From Sphingopyxis sp. USTB-05 (lineage in GTDB: Bacteria > Pseudomonadota > Alphaproteobacteria > Sphingomonadales > Sphingomonadaceae), in the NCBI RefSeq assembly GCF_023822045.1, contig NZ_CP084712.1, positions 2,790,001-2,854,000 of the forward strand: a stretch of 64,000 nt of DNA. Reading direction: 5' to 3'. Of the stretch, positions 57,877 through 64,000 are shown one piece after another. A program made the translations under genes and the position numbers. Below the pieces are notes generated by a model. That model made no database searches. It saw only the letters and a program-made list of their open reading frames with translations, and was not told where the DNA came from. Each line of letters starts with the position of its first letter. Within the stretch, counting starts at the first letter, position 1.

Positions 57877-58554
57877 TCAGGCCGCCGCCCGCACGGCGAT
57901 CTGGCCCGCGAAAGCGAGCAGTCCGAGCAGAAGCGCAACCGGCAGCACGCCATCGACGCGGTCGAAGAGGCCGCCATGCCCGGGGATCAGCCTACCCGAA
58001 TCCTTGACGCCCGCGCGGCGCTTCATCCAGCTTTCGCCAAGGTCGCCGAGTTGCGCGAGCAGTCCCATGAACAGGCCGATCCACAGCGGAACGCCGATGA
58101 TGCCAGCACGGTCGCCGATCGTTGCGCTGGCAATGAGCGCCGCGACCATGCCGCCGATCAGCCCCGACCAGGTCTTCGACGGGCTGATTTTCGGCGCTAG
58201 GCGTGCGCCGCCAAAGGAGCGACCGGCGAAATAGGCGCCGATATCGGTTGCCCACACCATGCCGAACACCCAGAGCGCGGCCGTCATGCCGAGCGCATCG
58301 CGAATGAACCATAGTCCCGCCATGGCGCCGAGGACGAGGAGAGGACCGAGGATATTGAATCCGATCCTGGCACCCCCGCCAAGCGTCATCGCCTTTACGA
58401 GTTGGAACCATTCGACGAGGACGAGCGCGCCGCCGACGAGCAGCAGCAAGCCGAATGCGAGGCCGCCGAACCAGAGCGCGGCGCCCGCGATCACGAACAG
58501 GACGAGCGCCGATCCGATCCGTACCCAAAGATCCGATTTAACCGCTGCCGCCAT
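57877..58554 (-). CDS. cdsA: Phosphatidate cytidylyltransferase
   Basis: A 225-aa polytopic membrane enzyme with the CDP-diglyceride synthase signature in its C-terminal part: SKTWSGLIGGMVAAL, GDLGESWMKRRAGVKDSGRLIPGHGGLFDRVD, where Ser and Asp residues bind metal and CTP. It makes CDP-diacylglycerol from phosphatidate, the precursor of phospholipids including those made by PssA encoded at the window end. It is slightly shorter than the E. coli enzyme (about 285 aa). Gap to uppS is 3 bases. Confidence 0.94.
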   Translation of the reverse strand: MAAAVKSDLWVRIGSALVLFVIAGAALWFGGLAFGLLLLVGGALVLVEWFQLVKAMTLGGGARIGFNILGPLLVLGAMAGLWFIRDALGMTAALWVFGMVWATDIGAYFAGRSFGGARLAPKISPSKTWSGLIGGMVAALIASATIGDRAGIIGVPLWIGLFMGLLAQLGDLGESWMKRRAGVKDSGRLIPGHGGLFDRVDGVLPVALLLGLLAFAGQIAVRAAA

Positions 58555-58557
58555 GCC

Positions 58558-59244
58558 CTAAAGTCCCCCGTAACGGCGGTCGCGCCGCGCAAATTGGTCG
58601 AGCGCTGCCTTGAGATCGGCCGGTTTGAAGTCCGGCCACAAGGTATCGGTGAAATAGAGTTCTGCATAGGCCGACTGCCAGAGCAGGAAATTCGAGAGCC
58701 GCACCTCGCCCGACGTTCGGATGAGCAGGTCGAGCGGCGGCATGTCGGCTGTATCGAGATGCGCGGCAATCGCTTCCTCGGTGATCGCGCCTTCCGCGGC
58801 GGCGGCCGTGGCGGCGCGGACCAGTTCGTCCTGTGCGCCATAGTTGAGCGCAACGGCGAGCGTCGTGCGCTTGTTGCCCGCCGTGCGTTCGAGCGCATTC
58901 TCGATCAGTTTGACGACATCGGGCGCAAGCGCGCGCCAGTTGCCGATCACCTTCAGCTTCACGTCGTTCGCGGCGAATTCGTCGAGGTCGGACAGGATGA
59001 AGCGCTTCATCAGCCCCATCAGGTCGCTGACCTCTTCCTCGGGCCGCTTCCAGTTCTCCGACGAGAAGGCGTACAGCGTCATCGCCTCGATGCCGAGGTC
59101 GCCCGCCGCGCGGACGATCGTGCGCACCGCCTCGACCCCGGCCTTGTGCCCGGCGACGCGCGGCAGAAAGCGCTTCTTGGCCCAGCGGCCATTGCCGTCC
59201 ATGATGATAGCGACATGGCGTGCGCCGTGATCGGGAACAGTCAC
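58558..59244 (-). CDS. uppS: Isoprenyl transferase (undecaprenyl diphosphate synthase)
   Basis: A 228-aa cis-prenyltransferase. Its start is a GTG at 59244. It has the hallmark HVAIIMDGNGRWAKKR (catalytic Asp16), GHKAGVEAVR, FSSENWKRP and RTSGEVRLSNFLLWQSAYAELYF. It adds isoprene units to farnesyl diphosphate to form undecaprenyl diphosphate, the lipid carrier for peptidoglycan and for the polysaccharides made at the other end of this window. The dxr product, encoded two genes downstream on the same strand, supplies its isoprene units. Confidence 0.95.
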   Translation of the reverse strand: MTVPDHGARHVAIIMDGNGRWAKKRFLPRVAGHKAGVEAVRTIVRAAGDLGIEAMTLYAFSSENWKRPEEEVSDLMGLMKRFILSDLDEFAANDVKLKVIGNWRALAPDVVKLIENALERTAGNKRTTLAVALNYGAQDELVRAATAAAAEGAITEEAIAAHLDTADMPPLDLLIRTSGEVRLSNFLLWQSAYAELYFTDTLWPDFKPADLKAALDQFARRDRRYGGL

Positions 59245-59265
59245 AGGCAGAACCTAAAAGCCCGC

Positions 59266-59340
59266 TCGCCCTGAGCTTGTCGAAGGACCGTTCTTTCTTT
59301 CAGAAGAAAAGGACGGGGCTTCGACAGGCTCAGCCCGAAC
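59266..59340. repeat. Palindromic repeat R3, copy b
   Basis: TCGCCCTGAGCTTGTCGAAG and GACCGTTCTTTCTTTC on the left pair with GAAGAAAAGGACGGGGCTTC and GACAGGCTCAGCCCGA on the right. It lies between uppS and frr inside an otherwise tight operon. Confidence 0.88.
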
Positions 59341-59366
59341 AGAAGAGAGGTAAGCGCGGATAAGCA

Positions 59367-59921
59367 CTAGCCCAGGATTTCCTTTTCCTTGGCGGTCGCG
59401 GCAGCGTCGATTTCGGCGATCGTCGCGTCGGTCAGCTTCTGGACCTCGGTCTCCGAACGCTTGCGATCGTCCTCGCTGATTTCCTTCTTATTCTCGTCGG
59501 CTTTCAGATTGTCCATGCCATCGCGGCGAACGTTGCGGACCGCGACGCGCGCCTTTTCGGCGTATTGGCCCGCGAGCTTGGACAGTTCCTTGCGGCGTTC
59601 CTGCGTCATTTCGGGGATCGGCAGGCGCAGCACCTGACCGTCGACGATCGGATTGAGGCCAAGCCCCGCCGAGCGGATCGCTTTGTCGACCGGGCCGACG
59701 TTCGACTTGTCCCACACCTGCACCGACAACATGCGCGGTTCGGGCGCGCTGACCGAGGCGACCTGGTTCAGCGGCATGTGGCTGCCATAGACCTCGACCG
59801 TCACCGGATCGAGCAGCGCGGTGTGCGCGCGGCCGGTACGCAGGCCCGAAAGGTCGCTCTTCAGCGATTCGACCGCGCCGTGCATGCGGCGTTCGAGGTC
59901 GGCCTTGTCATATTTCGCCAT
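59367..59921 (-). CDS. frr: Ribosome recycling factor
   Basis: A 184-aa L-shaped factor: [40 protein letters not shown] is the usual beginning, and [34 protein letters not shown] is the conserved helical core. With EF-G it splits the ribosome after termination. Length is normal. It stands between pyrH (51-base gap) and uppS (122-base gap with the R3 repeat). Confidence 0.98.
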   Translation of the reverse strand: MAKYDKADLERRMHGAVESLKSDLSGLRTGRAHTALLDPVTVEVYGSHMPLNQVASVSAPEPRMLSVQVWDKSNVGPVDKAIRSAGLGLNPIVDGQVLRLPIPEMTQERRKELSKLAGQYAEKARVAVRNVRRDGMDNLKADENKKEISEDDRKRSETEVQKLTDATIAEIDAAATAKEKEILG

Positions 59922-59972
59922 CTGTCTTTCCTCTCTTGATTTGGTCAGGCCGCGTCGCCGGGCGTAATTTCG

Positions 59973-60695
59973 TTAATCGGCATCGCCGACGACGGTCGAA
60001 ACACCCTCGCCCGCCAGCACGCGTGCCAGATTGCCTGGCTCGCGAATATTGAACACCACGATCGGGATATGATTGTCGCGGCAGAGCGCCACCGCGCTCG
60101 CGTCCATCACCTTCAGATTGTCGGCGAGTACGCGGTCATAGCTCAGCGTGTCGTATCGGACCGCGCTCGCATCCTTCTTGGGATCGGCGTTGTAAACGCC
60201 GTCGACGCTGGTGCCCTTGAGCAGCGCATCGCACTTCATTTCGGCGGCACGGAGCGCGGCACCGCTGTCGGTCGTAAAATAGGGAGCGCCGACGCCGGCG
60301 GCGAAAATCACTACGCGGCCCTTTTCCATATGACGCTCGGCGCGGCGGCGGATCACCGGCTCGCACACCTTGTCCATCTCGATCGCCGACTGGACGCGCG
60401 TTTCGACGCCGAGCTGCTCGAGCGCATTCTGCATCGCGAGCGCATTCATCACGGTCGCCAGCATGCCCATATAGTCGGCCTGCGCGCGGTCCATGCCCTT
60501 CGCGGCGCCCGCCATGCCGCGGAAGATATTGCCGCCGCCGATGACGAGGCAGATTTCGAGGCCGCGATCCTTGGCTTCCTTAACCTCGGCCGCCATGCTC
60601 GCGACGGTTTCGGGGTCGATGCCGAAGGGACTGGAGCCCATCAGCGCCTCGCCCGACAATTTCAGCAGGATGCGTTTCATGCCGGGCAATGCCAT
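59973..60695 (-). CDS. pyrH: UMP kinase
   Basis: A 240-aa amino-acid-kinase-fold enzyme: [15 protein letters not shown] (phosphate loop), [31 protein letters not shown] and [12 protein letters not shown] are hallmarks of PyrH. It phosphorylates UMP to UDP, with feedback by UTP and activation by GTP in the family. The ATG at 60695 has an AGAGG site before it; ATG at 60680 is another possible start. It follows tsf after 112 bases. Confidence 0.97.
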   Translation of the reverse strand: MALPGMKRILLKLSGEALMGSSPFGIDPETVASMAAEVKEAKDRGLEICLVIGGGNIFRGMAGAAKGMDRAQADYMGMLATVMNALAMQNALEQLGVETRVQSAIEMDKVCEPVIRRRAERHMEKGRVVIFAAGVGAPYFTTDSGAALRAAEMKCDALLKGTSVDGVYNADPKKDASAVRYDTLSYDRVLADNLKVMDASAVALCRDNHIPIVVFNIREPGNLARVLAGEGVSTVVGDAD

Positions 60696-60807
60696 GGGGG
60701 AACCTCTTGCAAACTCAATATATGCGAATGGCGCGCACCCTAGAGCGGGCACGCGCCATTGCCAAGCGGACTACCGCGACGAACGCAGCAATCCGGATCT
60801 TCTTTTA

Positions 60808-61734
60808 TCAGACGCCAGCGACGGCCGCGACTTCCGCCGCGAAATCGCTTTCTTCCTTCTCGATGCCTTCACCGAGCTGGAAGCGGACGAAGCTCTTGAG
60901 CGTGATCGTCGCGCCGACATCCTTGCCGGCTGCGGCAACGACTTCGGCGACCGGCGTCTTGCCGTCCATCACGAAGAGCTGCGACAGGAGCGCGTTTTCC
61001 TTGCGGAACTTCGCGATCGCACCGTCGACCATCTTCGACACGATTTCGGCGGGCTTGCCCGACTGAGCAGCCTTTTCTTCGGCGATCGCGCGTTCGCGGG
61101 CAACCATGTCGGCGTCAAGATCATCGCCGTTCAGCGCCAGCGGGTTCGCAGCAGCGACGTGCATCGCGAGCTGCTTGCCGAGCGGTTCGAGAACGTCGGC
61201 GCCAGCGGTCGATTCGAGCGCGACGAGCACGCCGATCTTGCCCATGCCGGGCGCGGCGGCGTTGTGGACATAGCCCGTGACGACGCCCGAGTTCACCGAG
61301 ACGATCACCGAACGGCGCAGCGACTGGTTTTCACCGATCGTCGCGATGTTGCTGGTCAGCTTTTCCGCGACCGTGCCGCCCGACGGGTAAGCAGCAGCGC
61401 CGAGCGCTTCGATGTCCGAGATGTTGCCGGCGAGCGCGACCTGCGTCACGTCGCGGACGAATTCCTGGAACTGCTCGTTCTTGCCGACGAAGTCGGTTTC
61501 GCTGTTCACTTCGACCATCGCACCGCGGGTGCCGTCGGTGGCGACGCCAACGAGGCCTTCGGCGGCAACGCGGCCAGCCTTTTTGGCGGCGGCGGCGAGG
61601 CCCTTTGTACGGAGCCAGTCGATCGACGCTTCGATGTCACCGTTGTTTTCGGCGAGCGCCTTTTTGCAGTCCATCATGCCTGCGCCCGTGCGGTCGCGCA
61701 GTTCCTTGACGAGAGCGGCCGTAATTTCAGCCAT
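60808..61734 (-). CDS. tsf: Elongation factor Ts
   Basis: A 308-aa protein with the EF-Ts N-terminal module [42 protein letters not shown], and the second signature [19 protein letters not shown]. It exchanges GDP for GTP on EF-Tu. Length is normal. It is placed between rpsB and pyrH, as in most bacteria. Confidence 0.98.
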   Translation of the reverse strand: MAEITAALVKELRDRTGAGMMDCKKALAENNGDIEASIDWLRTKGLAAAAKKAGRVAAEGLVGVATDGTRGAMVEVNSETDFVGKNEQFQEFVRDVTQVALAGNISDIEALGAAAYPSGGTVAEKLTSNIATIGENQSLRRSVIVSVNSGVVTGYVHNAAAPGMGKIGVLVALESTAGADVLEPLGKQLAMHVAAANPLALNGDDLDADMVARERAIAEEKAAQSGKPAEIVSKMVDGAIAKFRKENALLSQLFVMDGKTPVAEVVAAAGKDVGATITLKSFVRFQLGEGIEKEESDFAAEVAAVAGV

Positions 61735-61813
61735 GGGATAATCCTTTCAAAAGGGGCGAGCCCATCTGGCCCGCGAGACGCCCGCGCGCATGGCGGGGCG
61801 ATAAGTCAAAGGG

Positions 61814-61855
61814 ATGACAGGGACAGCGTGGGCGTTACCCGCACTGTCCCGTCAT
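61814..61855 (-). terminator. Hairpin between rpsB and tsf
   Basis: ATGACAGGGACAG-CG-TGGG (plus strand, 61814-61833) pairs with CCCGCA-CTGTCCC-GTCAT (61838-61855), with one bulge, 9 bases after the rpsB stop. This may attenuate transcription into tsf, or adjust rpsB versus tsf levels. Confidence 0.5.
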
Positions 61856-61864
61856 ACCCGAGCG

Positions 61865-62698
<834 letters not shown>

Positions 62699-62829
62699 AG
62701 TCTTTCTCCTTCCGGTTGGTCCTCTGGAAAGCAAGAACCGAAGATCCGCAAGCGGACGATCCGGCACCGGTTTATGTGCGCCTTCCATGTGGAATGGGCG
62801 GGCCGTTAGCCGCCTTGGCCGTCAAAAGC

Positions 62830-62847
62830 AAGGGGCGCGCGCCCCTT
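62830..62847. terminator. GC-rich palindrome between rpsB and the small membrane protein gene
   Basis: AAGGGGCGCGCGCCCCTT is a perfect 18-base palindrome with T-rich tails on both strands (TTTTC on plus, GCTTTT on minus). It could stop minus-strand transcripts coming from pssA ahead of rpsB. The rest of gap 62699-63011 holds the rpsB leader and the LexA-type box. Confidence 0.5.
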
Positions 62848-62921
62848 TTCGCGTTCAACCGATGGCACACGCCGGACTCGGTTCGGCGACAAAGCGACTC
62901 CGTTCGTCGCAAAATGCTTGA

Positions 62922-62936
62922 GAACAAAACGAGAAC
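62922..62936 (+). promoter_or_regulatory. Putative LexA (SOS) box, GAAC-N7-GAAC
   Basis: GAAC-AAAACGA-GAAC, the direct-repeat LexA motif of alphaproteobacteria in the same orientation relative to the gene as the site at 34417-34431. It is followed by another GAAC after three more bases (ATG, then GAAC at 62940-62943). It is 75 bases upstream of the ATG of the small membrane protein at 63012. Confidence 0.55.
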
Positions 62937-63011
62937 ATGGAACGAAAAGCCCCACGAAACCGTCGCTGGTTAACAAAAGGTTTCGCACATAGAAGCCGAA
63001 AGGACAAGATC

Positions 63012-63272
63012 ATGGTTCAGGTCGCAGCCGCTCTCCTCTTCGCCCTCGCCGCCGGCCTCGGCGTGACGGTGATCCTGGCCATGCTCAAGAATAACGAGAA
63101 TGCGATTCTCTCGGCGCTGATCGGCGAAGGCGCCTTCCCTGCCGAAATGGCACCGCAGTCGGGTCCGCTACCGCAAAAGATCACGCTGCGCCGCTCGCCG
63201 GCGCGCCGCGATGCTCCGCGTCCGGTACGCGCAGCCACCCGCATGCAGCCGGCGCTCAGCCGCGCCGCTTGA
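63012..63272 (+). CDS. Small single-pass membrane protein, possibly SOS-induced
   Basis: An 86-aa protein with a hydrophobic N-terminal segment (VAAALLFALAAGLGVTVILAML, about residues 4-25) followed by a 60-residue hydrophilic, strongly basic tail rich in Arg and Pro (RRSPARRDAPRPVRAATRMQ). It has no recognised domain. The ATG at 63012 has AAAGGA 8 bases before it. A LexA-type box lies upstream. Its 3' end overlaps the convergent pssA gene by 17 bases. Its layout of one membrane helix and a short tail recalls small SOS-controlled division inhibitors, but no sequence similarity is claimed. Confidence 0.6.
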   Translation: MVQVAAALLFALAAGLGVTVILAMLKNNENAILSALIGEGAFPAEMAPQSGPLPQKITLRRSPARRDAPRPVRAATRMQPALSRAA

Positions 63273-64000
63273 CCTTCGCATAGCTTGCGATGCCGAAAGG
63301 CAGCATCGTCAGATAAAGCGCGCAAACCGCAAGCAATGTGTGCCAGGGCGCCGTGACAAGCGCTGCGCCGAGCAGGCCGACGCCAGCCAGCGCGAACAGG
63401 CGCCACGATCGGCGAAGCCGGATCGATGACCAGCTATAGGTCGGAATCGCCGAAATCATCAGCATCGCGATGGCAAGCGCCCAGGGCATCACGACATACC
63501 ATTCACGGAACAGGTCGTTGCCCGTCACCAACCACAGATAGACGGGGACGAACGACAGCCCCGCCCCAGCGGGCGCCGGGATGCCGGTCATGAAGCCCGC
63601 CGATTTGTGCGGCTGGAAATCGGCATCCATACGCGAATTGAAGCGCGCGAGACGCAGCGCGCAGCAAACCGCGAGCGCCAGCGCGGCGGTCCAGCCGAAT
63701 TTGGGAGCATTGGCAAGCGACCAGAGGAACAGGATCATCGCCGGGGCAACACCGAACGCGATCACGTCGGACAGCGAATCGAGTTCGGCGCCGAACTTGC
63801 TTTGCGCACGGAGCAGCCGCGCGATGCGCCCGTCCATGCCGTCGAGCACGCCGGCAACGATGATCATCGTCACCGCCGCAGTCCATTCGCCTCCGATCGC
63901 AAAGCGTACCCCGGTAAGCCCCGAACAGAGCGCAAGGATCGTGATCGCATTGGGCGCGAAGGCGCGCAGACTGAGCCCGGCGATACGACGCCCCGCGGCG
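63256..64000 (-). CDS. pssA: CDP-diacylglycerol-serine O-phosphatidyltransferase, 5' end cut
   Basis: The frame is open to the window end, so the first few residues lie beyond base 64000. 247 residues are visible. The CDP-alcohol phosphotransferase motif is complete: DGMDGRIARLLRAQSKFGAE with LDSLSD, that is D-G-x2-A-R-x8-G-x3-D-x3-D. Several membrane helices follow. It makes phosphatidylserine from CDP-diacylglycerol and serine, using the CdsA product encoded elsewhere in this window. The ATG at 63873 is internal; the conserved start (GLSLRAFAPNAITILALCSG) is upstream of it. Confidence 0.92.
   Translation of the reverse strand, partial: AAGRRIAGLSLRAFAPNAITILALCSGLTGVRFAIGGEWTAAVTMIIVAGVLDGMDGRIARLLRAQSKFGAELDSLSDVIAFGVAPAMILFLWSLANAPKFGWTAALALAVCCALRLARFNSRMDADFQPHKSAGFMTGIPAPAGAGLSFVPVYLWLVTGNDLFREWYVVMPWALAIAMLMISAIPTYSWSSIRLRRSWRLFALAGVGLLGAALVTAPWHTLLAVCALYLTMLPFGIASYAKVKRRG

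Overview
The window looks like chromosomal DNA of a Sphingomonadales alphaproteobacterium, most like Sphingopyxis or a close relative. It is GC-rich. Its gene orders are typical of the group: infA-maf-RNase E/G-like-yacG-tRNA-Phe, rpsB-tsf-pyrH-frr-uppS-cdsA-dxr-rseP-bamA-skp-fabZ, and a complete exosortase A (XrtA) polysaccharide locus. No lpxD or lpxA is found beside fabZ, which fits bacteria that carry glycosphingolipids in place of lipopolysaccharide. This assignment is inferred from gene content and order; no database search was run.

Layout. 1-2879: end of a sulfatase-type hydrolase, a Wzx-like flippase and a glycosyltransferase-like protein. 3065-5199: tRNA-Phe and the infA-maf-RNase-yacG operon. 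5319-7366: a JmjC-like cupin protein and a GNAT/BioF2-type acyltransferase. 7367-8724: a repeat-rich gap and an AT-rich NUDIX gene. 8725-27203: the XrtA locus. A ten-gene minus-strand operon (export lipoprotein, chain-length protein, tyrosine kinase, outer-membrane protein, ATPase, deacetylase, FemAB protein, glycosyltransferase, exosortase, amidotransferase) is followed by a decarboxylase/acyl-ligase pair and a divergent acyltransferase-ACP-hydrolase-hydrolase operon. 27204-27690: a second copy of the repeat block, inverted relative to the first. 27691-34013: trxB, a methyltransferase, a secreted caspase-like protein, trhO and a GMC oxidoreductase. 34287-38227: a putative LexA box with a tiny ORF, malate synthase G, a small WYL-like protein and a diguanylate cyclase. 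38406-42556: an M20 hydrolase with astA, astB and a spermidine-synthase-like protein (arginine succinyltransferase pathway). 42818-49458: a DUF5996/zinc-finger pair, two alpha/beta hydrolases, an MHS-type transporter and the RNA helicase rhlE. 49818-51545: glpK and rpmE. 51660-62698: the fabZ-to-rpsB supercluster for envelope biogenesis and translation, all on the minus strand. 63012-64000: a small membrane protein with a putative LexA box upstream, and pssA cut by the window end.

How the genes work together. The XrtA locus makes, modifies and exports a polysaccharide and supplies an exosortase for PEP-CTERM proteins, though no PEP-CTERM substrate was seen here. The ligase, ACP, acyltransferase and hydrolases probably form an acyl-transfer branch tied to that system. 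The fabZ-rpsB block couples translation factors with isoprenoid, phospholipid and outer-membrane protein biogenesis. The ast genes degrade arginine, and glcB feeds the glyoxylate route.

The most unusual non-coding content is a set of palindromic repeats shared between intergenic gaps. One composite (a module of about 320 bp plus a 90-bp palindrome) occurs in opposite orientations on either side of the 19-kb XrtA region. Two GTTC-N7-GTTC sites of the alphaproteobacterial LexA type lie upstream of very small, undescribed ORFs.
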